Made by a program: the position numbers and the translations under genes | DNA from: Chitinophagaceae bacterium BSSC1 | GTDB lineage: Bacteria; Bacteroidota; Bacteroidia; Chitinophagales; Chitinophagaceae | Assembly: GCA_002256435.1 (NCBI GenBank) | Contig: NKJC01000001.1 | Coordinates: 682,001 to 746,000, forward strand | Direction of reading: 5' to 3' | Length of the DNA stretch: 64,000 nucleotides | Shown here: piece by piece, positions 16,440 to 24,600 of the stretch | Position numbering within the stretch: the first letter of the stretch is position 1 | Layout: each line of letters begins with the position of its first letter | Notes under the pieces: model-generated | Told to the model about the DNA's origin: nothing | Seen by the model: the letters and a program-made list of their open reading frames with translations, nothing else | The model's database searches: none

Positions 16440-17773
16440 AACTTTGGCAAAAAAACACCACCGTCTCTGCAGCAGTAGAAAAATTCACTGTTGGAAAGGA
16501 TAAGGAATTTGACCTTCTCTTGGCACCATATGACGTACTTGGTAATATGGCGCACGCTAAAATGTTGGCCAGTGTTGGTTTACTGAAAGCTGAGGAAGCA
16601 GCAGCACTTGTAGAAGAACTACAAGCCATTTATGCCAAAGCCATTACTGGTGAACTAACCATTGCCGATAACGTAGAAGATATTCACTCTCAAGTAGAGT
16701 TTATGTTAACACAAGCGCTGGGCGATACTGGAAAAAAAATCCATTCAGCGCGCAGTCGCAATGATCAGGTATTAGTAGACATTAAACTCTTTCTGCGCGC
16801 AGAAATTACCCAATTGGTAGCAGCAGTTGAACCTTTTTTCAAATTACTGCAAAGCCAAAGCGAGCAATTCAAAAACCATCTACTACCAGGATACACCCAT
16901 TTGCAACTAGCCATGCCCTCTTCTTTTGGGCTTTGGTTTGGCGCTTATGCAGAAAGTTTGGTGGATGACCTGATTACACTTCAAGGGGCTTATAAAGTGG
17001 TAAACAAAAATCCTCTAGGATCCGCAGCAGGATACGGTTCTAGCTTCCCTATTAACCGTACCATGACCACCCAGTTATTGGGTTTTGCAGACTTAAATTA
17101 CAATGTGGTCTATGCCCAAATGGGCAGGGGCAAAGCAGAACGCATTACGGCTCAGGCCATGGCCAATCTTGCAGAAACCTTGTCTAGAATGAGTATGGAC
17201 ATGTGTCTGTACCTAAACCAACAATTTAGTTTTGTGAGTTTTCCTGCAGAACTGACAACAGGTTCTAGTATTATGCCACACAAGAAAAACCCAGATGTAT
17301 TTGAATTGATTCGTTCTCATTGTAATCGCATTAAAGCACTACCCAATGAGATTAGTATGATGACCACCAACCTACCATCGGGCTACCACCGTGATTTGCA
17401 ACTATTAAAAGAACATTTGTTTCCTGCTTTTCAAACGCTGAAAGACTGTTTGTCTATGGCACAATTGATGTTAGAAAACATACAGGTGCAGGAAAATATT
17501 ATGGCTGATGAAAAATACAAATACGCATTTAGTGTAGAAGCCGTGAATGAATTGGTGTTGCAAGGGGTTCCATTTAGAGATGCTTACAAACAAGTTGGGC
17601 TTACTATTGAAGCTGGCCAATTTGAACACGGGGCATCTGTAAACCATGTGCATGAAGGTAGTATTGGCAATTTGTGTTCAGAACAGATCAATAACATGAT
17701 GCAGGAGGTATTAGCTGGATTTGGTTTTGAACAAACCGAAAATGCTATTACAGCCCTGCTGCAAAACAAATAG
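16436..17773 (+). CDS. argH: Argininosuccinate lyase
   Basis: ArgH splits argininosuccinate into arginine and fumarate, the last step. The fumarase/aspartase superfamily signature G-S-S-I-M-P-H-K-K-N-P-D is at residues 276-287, with the catalytic serine in it. H-S-A-R-S-R-N-D-Q is at 103-111 and the T-H of the second conserved region is at 154-155. The 445-residue length is typical. It is the last gene of the arg operon, starting inside the argE stop (ATGA). No clear terminator is seen in the 57 bases before the FKBP gene, so some read-through is possible. Confidence 0.95.
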   Translation: MKLWQKNTTVSAAVEKFTVGKDKEFDLLLAPYDVLGNMAHAKMLASVGLLKAEEAAALVEELQAIYAKAITGELTIADNVEDIHSQVEFMLTQALGDTGKKIHSARSRNDQVLVDIKLFLRAEITQLVAAVEPFFKLLQSQSEQFKNHLLPGYTHLQLAMPSSFGLWFGAYAESLVDDLITLQGAYKVVNKNPLGSAAGYGSSFPINRTMTTQLLGFADLNYNVVYAQMGRGKAERITAQAMANLAETLSRMSMDMCLYLNQQFSFVSFPAELTTGSSIMPHKKNPDVFELIRSHCNRIKALPNEISMMTTNLPSGYHRDLQLLKEHLFPAFQTLKDCLSMAQLMLENIQVQENIMADEKYKYAFSVEAVNELVLQGVPFRDAYKQVGLTIEAGQFEHGASVNHVHEGSIGNLCSEQINNMMQEVLAGFGFEQTENAITALLQNK

Positions 17774-17830
17774 AATATCCTATTTTTAACCCCCACAAAC
17801 AATTCTTTATATAAAACACGAACCAATAGT

Positions 17831-18583
17831 ATGAATAAATTTGCTTTGGCTTCCATCAGCCTATTGATGGGATTTTCTGTAATGGCTCAAACTACTAAGA
17901 AGCCTACAACAACTACTAGCAAGCCCGCTCAGAAACCAGCAGCTGCTTCTCAGAAACCAAGTACCCAACCTCTGTTGGCAATCAAAAATGCAACAGATAG
18001 TGCCAGTTATGCCCTGGGTGTACGTATTGCTCAAAACATGAAAGCACAGGGTTTTGATAAGTTGAATATGGCTGTTTTTCAAAAAGCCATCAATGATGTT
18101 TTGCAAAACAAACCATTGGTGATTGTAGACGATGTATTGGATCAGTGCATTGGTACTTACCAACAAAAAGCCAGTTCTGCAAAATCAGCAGTGGCAAAAG
18201 CAGAAGGCAAGAAATTCTTAGCAGAGAATGCTAGACGCAAAGGTGTTGTAATCACTCCAAGTGGTTTACAATATGAAATTATTAAAGCTGGAACTGATAC
18301 CGTGAAGCCCAAACTCAATGACAAAGTAAAATGTCATTACCATGGAACGCTCATTAACGGAACCGTATTTGATTCTTCCGTTGATCGCGGCGAACCTATT
18401 AGCTTTGACGTGAATGGTGTAATTGCTGGTTGGACAGAAGCATTGCAACTGATGACTGTGGGTAGCAAATGGAAACTCTATGTTCCATCTGAATTGGCCT
18501 ACGGCGATCGTCAAATGGGACCTAGTATTGCACCAGGTTCTACATTAATTTTTGAAGTAGAAGTATTGGCCATAGAAAAATAA
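17831..18583 (+). CDS. Exported FKBP-type peptidyl-prolyl cis-trans isomerase
   Basis: The product catalyses proline isomerisation during folding of exported proteins. It has a signal peptide ending S-V-M-A-Q (residue 20), a threonine/proline/lysine-rich linker (about 21-48), an FKBP N-terminal dimerisation-type domain with repeated S-Y-A-L-G and Q-N-M-K motifs (about 55-150), and a C-terminal FKBP domain (about 165-250). The latter shows Y-H-G-T-L-I-N-G-T-V-F-D and L-A-Y-G-D-R. This FkpA/Mip-like layout is normal at 250 residues. A strong terminator follows 20 bases after the stop. Confidence 0.92.
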   Translation: MNKFALASISLLMGFSVMAQTTKKPTTTTSKPAQKPAAASQKPSTQPLLAIKNATDSASYALGVRIAQNMKAQGFDKLNMAVFQKAINDVLQNKPLVIVDDVLDQCIGTYQQKASSAKSAVAKAEGKKFLAENARRKGVVITPSGLQYEIIKAGTDTVKPKLNDKVKCHYHGTLINGTVFDSSVDRGEPISFDVNGVIAGWTEALQLMTVGSKWKLYVPSELAYGDRQMGPSIAPGSTLIFEVEVLAIEK

Positions 18584-18603
18584 TTTTAGACTTCTTGCAA
18601 GAA

Positions 18604-18642
18604 AGGATGAACTGCTATAGATTAGTAGTTCATCCTTTTTTT
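18604..18642 (+). terminator. Strong intrinsic terminator after the FKBP gene, abutting the next start codon
   Basis: AGGATGAACTGCT (18604-18616) pairs with AGTAGTTCATCCT (18624-18636), 13 base pairs with one G-U, loop of seven, and a T run to 18642. The next gene's ATG begins at 18643. Confidence 0.85.
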
Positions 18643-19029
18643 ATGCCTAGTCAAACCCAACCTTGTAAACATTGTGGCAGGGCCGTAAAGGGCAGAACAG
18701 ACAAACGGTTTTGCAATGATGGCTGTAGAAACCAATACCACAACCTGCGTAATAGCTGCCAGAATAATTATATGCGTCAGGTAAATCACCTACTTCAAAA
18801 GAATCGCCGCATTTTGGCGGCTCTTTTTATAGGCGCTTCAAGGAATAAAACCATTGTCCATCAACAATTGGCGGATCAAGGATACCAATTTAGGTATTAC
18901 ACACATGAGACCAAGACCCAAGACGGCCCTGCCAAATTTTGCTATGAATATGGCTACTTGCCCTTGGAGGGCGATGTTTTGTTGATTCTGCACCAGCCTT
19001 CGGTTGAATCAACTATTTTTGCTGGCTAA
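18643..19029 (+). CDS. Small zinc-ribbon protein of unknown function
   Basis: The 128-residue protein opens with a four-cysteine zinc ribbon: C8, C11, C24 and C28 (C-K-H-C-G then F-C-N-D-G-C-R-N). This resembles zinc ribbons that recognise modified or cut termini in small bacterial proteins. The rest has no family I can name: a basic helical region (about 29-60), then an aromatic-rich C-terminus ending in V-E-S-T-I-F-A-G. I start at the ATG at 18643, directly after the upstream terminator's T-tract; an in-frame TTG at 18595 would run through the hairpin and is unlikely. With the T-tract immediately before the ATG, its mRNA start is unclear. It is followed after nine bases by the M16-like gene. 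Confidence 0.75.
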   Translation: MPSQTQPCKHCGRAVKGRTDKRFCNDGCRNQYHNLRNSCQNNYMRQVNHLLQKNRRILAALFIGASRNKTIVHQQLADQGYQFRYYTHETKTQDGPAKFCYEYGYLPLEGDVLLILHQPSVESTIFAG

Positions 19030-19038
19030 GCAGCAAAC

Positions 19039-20322
19039 ATGGCAATAGATAGAACAACAGCACCCGCAATCAAAGACGCAGTGGAATTTGAAGTTACCCT
19101 CAAACCCTGTGAGCAATTTAATTTAGACAATGGCACCCCTGTCTATAGTATTGATGCTGGAGCAGAAGAAGTGGTGATGGTTGAATTAGTCTTTCACGCG
19201 GGCAATTGGTATGAAGAAAAAAATATTGTTGCCGCTACTACCAATCACTTATTAAAAAACGGTACCAAGCGCCAAAATGCTTTTGAAATCAATGAGCATT
19301 TTGAATTTTATGGCGCTTATCTTAGCCGTGCCTGTTATAATGAAACAGCAACCATTACCCTACACTGTTTGAACAAACATTTAGAAAAATTGTTGCCCGT
19401 TGTTACAGAGCTTTTAACTGATGCCATTTTCCCAGAACAAGAATTGGCTATTTACAGACAGAACCAAAAACAAAGACTGGAAGTAAATCTGAAGAAATGT
19501 GATTTTGTTGCCAACAGATTAATAGACGAGTATATCTACGGCTTTCATCATCCTTATGGAAAATATACTTCTGCGGATGATTTTAGCAACTTACAACAGC
19601 AAGACTTATTAGACTATTACAAACAGTATTATACCCATGGCAAATGCTTGGTATTTGTAGCTGGTAAATTGCCAGCAAATACCCAATCCCTCTTGAATAA
19701 AACTTTGGGGCATTTACCTTTTAACCAAGATCACTTTTCACTCAAAGAAATTATTCAAACACCTGCTGCTACAAAAAAATACAGCATTGTCAATGACGCG
19801 GATTCTGTACAAGCGGCCATTCGCATAGCACGTCCATTCCCCAATAGACACCATCCTGATTTTCCTAAAGTACAGGTGCTCAACAATTTGTTTGGAGGAT
19901 TTTTTGGCTCCCGTTTAATGAGTAATATTAGAGAAGACAAGGGATATACCTATGGCATACATAGTTATATTCAAAACCATTTACACGATACGGCTTGGAT
20001 GATCAGTACAGAAGCGGGAAGAGACGTAGCAGTAGCCACTATTAGTGAAGTATATAAAGAAATGGCGCTACTGCGCAATGAATTAATAGAAGCAGAAGAA
20101 TTGGACCTAGTGCGCAATTATATGATTGGCTCATTGTTGGGTGATCTTGATGGCCCATTCCAAATCATTGCCAGATGGAAGAATTATGTCTTGAACAATC
20201 TTGGATCAGACTATTTCTATAATAGTTTAGATACCGTTAGAAATGTAAGTGCAGAAGAATTACAGGAATTGGCTAAGAAATACTTGAACCCAGAAGATTT
20301 CTATGAATTAATGGTGGTTTAA
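19039..20322 (+). CDS. M16-family peptidase-like subunit lacking the zinc site
   Basis: The 427-residue protein has the two-domain M16B fold but not the HxxEH zinc motif: the site reads A66-T-T-N69-H70, so the first histidine and catalytic glutamate are lost. The C-terminal half keeps the R/Y pair, R298 and Y305 in N-I-R-E-D-K-G-Y-T-Y, which completes the active site in M16 heterodimers. It therefore looks like the non-zinc subunit of a two-subunit peptidase. The partner usually lies next door; here the complementary zinc-bearing subunit is encoded on the minus strand at 51380-52621. No signal peptide is evident, so a cytoplasmic location is likely. Confidence 0.88.
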   Translation: MAIDRTTAPAIKDAVEFEVTLKPCEQFNLDNGTPVYSIDAGAEEVVMVELVFHAGNWYEEKNIVAATTNHLLKNGTKRQNAFEINEHFEFYGAYLSRACYNETATITLHCLNKHLEKLLPVVTELLTDAIFPEQELAIYRQNQKQRLEVNLKKCDFVANRLIDEYIYGFHHPYGKYTSADDFSNLQQQDLLDYYKQYYTHGKCLVFVAGKLPANTQSLLNKTLGHLPFNQDHFSLKEIIQTPAATKKYSIVNDADSVQAAIRIARPFPNRHHPDFPKVQVLNNLFGGFFGSRLMSNIREDKGYTYGIHSYIQNHLHDTAWMISTEAGRDVAVATISEVYKEMALLRNELIEAEELDLVRNYMIGSLLGDLDGPFQIIARWKNYVLNNLGSDYFYNSLDTVRNVSAEELQELAKKYLNPEDFYELMVV

Positions 20323-20331
20323 AAATGAAAC

Positions 20332-21087
20332 ATGATGCGCCTAATTCCATATCTATTATTGGTTTTATTCATAGGATCTTGCAAAAACAAGTCTACAAAG
20401 GATGATCCCAAACCAGTTTACAGCAATGAGAAATTAGACACTATTTTGTCTCCTTACATTCCTATAGTTAGCAAGCCTGAACTTTTTGAAAAAGCATTTA
20501 TCAAAGGCAGTCAAGCAATGTCTAACGGGGTTATGTTTGACCTATTTGGATTTAATATTGGCCAAATAAAGATCTCAACTGGAAAAATCATCTCCTGTGA
20601 TCCATGGCTCATGGATGAATATGCAAAACCATACAAAGACAGCTTTCCAATTGGTAATTTTCCAATGCAGTTATCCCTTGCTAGATTAAAAGATGTTGAA
20701 GTAGTAGCTTTTGCAAGAATTCTTTTTAGTGACCAACCGGTAGTGAGGTGGTCTTATGCCTTATTGCCAGGGCAAGAAAATATACCCATTGGTGGTAAAG
20801 AGATCATTGGTTATCACGTAGATGCGCAACTAGGATTATTTATGGATCAAGCAGCGTATCAAGCTTTACAAAAAGACACCGTGAATAATAGAAGAACCGT
20901 TATTCTAAAGGCAACCAGCACCCACAAACATGAAGGATGGCGATATGGGATCTATGAGTTTGAGAATCAAAATTTAGCCGTTTTTACTTCCGGTATTGGA
21001 GATGGTAGATACGCCAATTATATTGGCTATGATGCCAATGGAAAGATTTGCAGACTTCTCACTGATTTTGCTATTTTCAATTGGTAA
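20332..21087 (+). CDS. DUF4241-type lipoprotein
   Basis: The protein has a lipoprotein signal (lipobox L-F-I-G-S-C, C17) and a C-terminal region that fits DUF4241: A-V-F-T-S-G-I-G-D-G-R-Y-A-N-Y then G-Y-D-A-N-G-K-I-C-R-L-L-T-D-F. No biochemical function is known for this family. At 251 residues it is the expected size. It follows the M16-like gene by nine bases and ends ten bases before the methyltransferase ATG. The genes may form one transcript, but their families give no shared pathway. Confidence 0.75.
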   Translation: MMRLIPYLLLVLFIGSCKNKSTKDDPKPVYSNEKLDTILSPYIPIVSKPELFEKAFIKGSQAMSNGVMFDLFGFNIGQIKISTGKIISCDPWLMDEYAKPYKDSFPIGNFPMQLSLARLKDVEVVAFARILFSDQPVVRWSYALLPGQENIPIGGKEIIGYHVDAQLGLFMDQAAYQALQKDTVNNRRTVILKATSTHKHEGWRYGIYEFENQNLAVFTSGIGDGRYANYIGYDANGKICRLLTDFAIFNW

Positions 21088-21097
21088 ATCAAGCAGC

Positions 21098-21721
21098 ATG
21101 AACGTACAAAATGCTTATAACGAGTGGGCCGAACAATATGATACCAATCAAAATAAAACTCGTGACTTAGAAGCTATTATTCTCAGAGAAACCTTAAGTA
21201 AAATCTCTTTTAATTCTTGTCTTGAGATTGGCTGTGGCACAGGAAAGAATACGGTTTGGTTACAAACAAAGGCACAGCAAGTTTTGGCAGTAGACTTTTC
21301 AGAAGAAATGCTTTCAAAGGCCAAGGAAAAAATCAGCCAACCAAATGTGCAATTTTTACAGGCTGATATTACAGAACCCTGGCATTTTGCGCAACAGCAA
21401 TTTGATTTAGTAAGTTTTAGTTTGGTATTAGAACATATAGAAGACCTGACTGCTATATTCCAAAAAGTGGCAAACTCATTGAACCCCAATGGTCATGTTT
21501 ATATTGCCGAGTTACATCCTTTTAAACAATACAGTGGTTCTAAAGCTAGATTTGAAACAGCTACTGGCACACAGGTGGTTACTTGTTTTACCCATCATGT
21601 TTCTGATTTTGTCATTGCTGCAAAGCAAGCAGGGCTTGAATTAGTGAGCTTAGAAGAATACTTTGATGACCAAGATAGGAATCAAATTCCAAGAATTTTG
21701 CAACTTCTATTTAGAAAATAA
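21098..21721 (+). CDS. Class I SAM-dependent methyltransferase
   Basis: The 207-residue protein carries the SAM-binding motif I, C-L-E-I-G-C-G-T-G-K-N-T (about 38-49), an acidic residue after the second strand (V-D-F-S-E-E-M), and the motif V-S-F-S-L-V-L-E-H-I-E-D near residue 110. It belongs to the Methyltransf_11/25 type acting on small molecules; the substrate is not predictable. I start at the ATG at 21098, ten bases after the preceding stop; a longer frame reaching back to 20996 would overlap the DUF4241 gene. Its stop overlaps the GrpB start (TAATG). Confidence 0.85.
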   Translation: MNVQNAYNEWAEQYDTNQNKTRDLEAIILRETLSKISFNSCLEIGCGTGKNTVWLQTKAQQVLAVDFSEEMLSKAKEKISQPNVQFLQADITEPWHFAQQQFDLVSFSLVLEHIEDLTAIFQKVANSLNPNGHVYIAELHPFKQYSGSKARFETATGTQVVTCFTHHVSDFVIAAKQAGLELVSLEEYFDDQDRNQIPRILQLLFRK

Positions 21722-22296
21722 TGAGCTATTCCAAAGTATCAAATATGTTGCTACAAGAATACCAAACCTGCTGGGCTTATGAATTTGAACAATTAAAAAA
21801 TAAAATCCTTGCTCCTATCCTGAATCTTCCCGTTCAATTAGAACATGTTGGAAGCACTTCAATAACTGGACTAGCTGCTAAGCCCATTATTGATATAGAC
21901 TTAGTATTTCAAGGACAGATTTTTAATCAGATTAAGCAAGCATTGGAATCATTGGGATATTACCATGCGGGTGACCAAGGCATCAAAGACAGAGAAGTTT
22001 TTAAAAGGGCCTTAAATCCTCATTCTGACGCCATACTAGACCAAATTAGCCATCACTTATATGTTTGTCCATTTGAGTCAATTGAATGGAGAAGACATGT
22101 ATTTTTTAGGAATTACTTAAGAACCAACCCAAACATGGCTAAAGTTTATCAAGCTTTGAAAATAGCAATTGCTGAAGCTGCTAGTCAAGACAGGAAAAAG
22201 TATGCTTTGCTCAAAGAAACTAAGGCCAAAGCCTTTTTTGATTCCATCTTTTTAAACGCAGACTTAGACACTGTATTGAAATCCCGAATAATATGA
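21721..22296 (+). CDS. GrpB-family protein (nucleotidyltransferase-like fold)
   Basis: The 191-residue protein matches the GrpB/UPF0157 family, whose core shows L-E-H-V-G-S-T-S-I-T-G-L-A-A-K-P-I-I-D-I (about 40-59). The fold is that of minimal nucleotidyltransferases, with G-S-T-S and D-I-D as the candidate catalytic signature. Physiological function is unknown. It starts on the stop of the methyltransferase (TAATG) and ends overlapping the next gene by four bases (ATGA), so it is translationally linked on both sides. Confidence 0.85.
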   Translation: MSYSKVSNMLLQEYQTCWAYEFEQLKNKILAPILNLPVQLEHVGSTSITGLAAKPIIDIDLVFQGQIFNQIKQALESLGYYHAGDQGIKDREVFKRALNPHSDAILDQISHHLYVCPFESIEWRRHVFFRNYLRTNPNMAKVYQALKIAIAEAASQDRKKYALLKETKAKAFFDSIFLNADLDTVLKSRII

Positions 22297-24536
22297 TTAA
22301 GAATAAATTAGGATGTCTGATTTTGGGTTTGTTGCTTGTAATTGGCCATCTGTGCGCACAGAAAGAAAAAGCAACTGCTTCATCTATTCAAATCCCCTTT
22401 CAATTGACCACTTATAATAACCTATCTATTCAGGCAATTTTGAATGGTGTTGATACGGTTCAATTAATGTTTCATACCGCAGCCAATGCCCTAACCCTTA
22501 CAGAAGAAGCAGTGAAACAATTGAAAAGCATTCATTTTGTATCTACTACAGATAGTGTTAAGTCTTGGGGTGGGCAAGCCAATAGTTCTAGGTATAGCCC
22601 CAAGAATCAGATTCAGATTGGAGGCCTTAGTTGGGATAACCAAGCTATTTGGGAAAATCAATTGTCTGGTCAATACACGCAGGGGAAATTTGGGATGGAC
22701 TTATTTAAAAACTGGGTAGTAGAAATTGACTATGACCATTCCCTCATTACATTACACAAAGAACTACCTAGCAAGATTAAGGTTTATCAGAAAACCAAAT
22801 TGTATACAGTTGATGATATGTTCTTTATTGAAGCGGCATGTACCATTAAAGACAGTCTATTTCTAGAACGTTTTCTCATCCATTCAGGTTATGCAGGAGA
22901 TTTACTCATCAATGATCAATTTGCCCAATTGCATCAGTTGGGTAAACAATTACCCATTGTAGGAGAGAAAAAATTAAAAGACAGTTTTGGCAATACCGTT
23001 GTTTCTAAACAGGCAAGTTTGCCCCTTTTTTCTACTGCTGAAAATACCCTTTCAAATGTTCCAGTAGGATTTTTTGAGGGTTCACTTGGGCGCCAACCTT
23101 ATAGCATCATAGGAGGCGATTTACTCAAGCAATTTAATATTGTCATAGATGCCCAAAGACAATTTATCTATCTCAAACCAAATGGTTTATACCACACGGA
23201 ACAACAAACAAATGCCAATTCTTTTGGGAAGGCCCTGATTCCAGACATGGTAGCTGACGCCAGTATTCAAATGATTGATGGTGTTTTTTATTGTTATGCC
23301 ACAACAGATGGTTATGATAATGGACTAAAAACATCGGGGCCTCCTGTGGTTTGGACTTCTAAGGATTTTGTACATTGGTCTTTTAACGGCTACCTTTTTC
23401 CATCGGCCCTTGGCCAACTGTATTGGGCACCAAGTAAAGCAGTTGCTGTCAATGGCAAATACTACCTATACCCTACTATTAATGGATTTATGTATCCGGC
23501 AGTTGCAGATAAACCAACTGGCCCTTTTAAACTGGCGCAAGGAATAGATAGTTTTTACAAACCATTTACCAATGCCACTTTATTAAAATCATCTAATCCA
23601 AAAGGTCCAGAGGGCATTGATGCAGAAATTTTTATTGACAAGGATCAACAAGCCTATTTGTATTGGCAAAGAAGAATGGCTACCAAAATGAATGCAGACA
23701 TGATTTCTGTAGACACCAGTAGTATAACCATTCCTACCAAAAGAAAAGGCTATTCAGAAGGCCCCATTTTCTTTGAAAGAAACGGAATTTACTATTATCT
23801 CTATACCCTCGGCGGCGATGAAAAATATCAATATGCGTATGTGACTAGTAAGCAATCGCCCATGGGGCCATTTGATTTTCCTAAACAAGATATTATTACT
23901 ACCACCAATTATGCTACAGGTGTTTATGGACCTGGTCATGGAAATGTGTTTAATATTCCTGGCACCGATGATTACTATATAGCTTACCTAGAATTTAGCA
24001 GGGCTAGCACCAATAGACAGACCTATGTAAACAAGCTAGAATTCAATGAGGATGGCAGTATCAAGCCAGTATCACTTAACTTAAATGGGGTTGGTGCTTT
24101 GAAGCAAATAAAACAAGCTACCCCTCTTGCTATAGTTGCTAGTACTGGTTCTAGCACAAGAGAAAACTTGGTTATCAAGCCTATGAAAGACAGTCTTTTT
24201 AAAAGAACCGAATCTTTTAATAGCAGCTTTGCTTTTGATCATGCCAATGGCTCTAGGTGGATGGCAAGTACTACGGACCAAAATCCTTGGTTAATTGCAG
24301 ACTTAGGAAAGGTTCTGGAAATTAAAAAATCTGCTCTCTATTTTGTTAGACCAACTGCTGGTCATGCTTATCTTTTGGAATCAAGTCTAGATGGCAAAGA
24401 ATGGAAAAAAGTTGGTGGCCATGACAACCTGAAAATTCAGTCACCCCATGAAGATCAATTCAAAATCAAAGCCCGGTATTTACGCGTAAAAATCAATAAA
24501 GGACTTGCAGGTGTTTGGGAATGGGAGATTTTCTAA
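22293..24536 (+). CDS. Exported fusion: retropepsin-like domain with His in place of both catalytic Asp, GH43 propeller, C-terminal F5/8-type domain
   Basis: Signal peptide to about residue 22. Residues 32-295 look like a bilobal aspartyl-protease fold and align with the aspartyl protease at 52686-53885: L-M-F-H61-T-A-A-N stands where that protein has F-V-L-D-T-G, and F-L-I-H197-S-G where it has F-I-F-D-T-G. Both catalytic aspartates are thus histidine. Residues 315-600 are a GH43-type five-bladed propeller with its three acids present: D322 (A-D-A-S-I), D443 (G-I-D-A-E) and E489 (S-E-G-P). The C-terminus (about 610-747) looks like an F5/8 type C carbohydrate-binding domain. The GH43 part probably cleaves arabinose- or xylose-type linkages. 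The first domain may bind rather than cut. Confidence 0.8.
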   Translation: MIKNKLGCLILGLLLVIGHLCAQKEKATASSIQIPFQLTTYNNLSIQAILNGVDTVQLMFHTAANALTLTEEAVKQLKSIHFVSTTDSVKSWGGQANSSRYSPKNQIQIGGLSWDNQAIWENQLSGQYTQGKFGMDLFKNWVVEIDYDHSLITLHKELPSKIKVYQKTKLYTVDDMFFIEAACTIKDSLFLERFLIHSGYAGDLLINDQFAQLHQLGKQLPIVGEKKLKDSFGNTVVSKQASLPLFSTAENTLSNVPVGFFEGSLGRQPYSIIGGDLLKQFNIVIDAQRQFIYLKPNGLYHTEQQTNANSFGKALIPDMVADASIQMIDGVFYCYATTDGYDNGLKTSGPPVVWTSKDFVHWSFNGYLFPSALGQLYWAPSKAVAVNGKYYLYPTINGFMYPAVADKPTGPFKLAQGIDSFYKPFTNATLLKSSNPKGPEGIDAEIFIDKDQQAYLYWQRRMATKMNADMISVDTSSITIPTKRKGYSEGPIFFERNGIYYYLYTLGGDEKYQYAYVTSKQSPMGPFDFPKQDIITTTNYATGVYGPGHGNVFNIPGTDDYYIAYLEFSRASTNRQTYVNKLEFNEDGSIKPVSLNLNGVGALKQIKQATPLAIVASTGSSTRENLVIKPMKDSLFKRTESFNSSFAFDHANGSRWMASTTDQNPWLIADLGKVLEIKKSALYFVRPTAGHAYLLESSLDGKEWKKVGGHDNLKIQSPHEDQFKIKARYLRVKINKGLAGVWEWEIF

Positions 24537-24600
24537 ATCTTTAACATCCATTAACTGAAAAAAATAGGCCATTCACAAATAGCTACTTATTTTCATTCTC

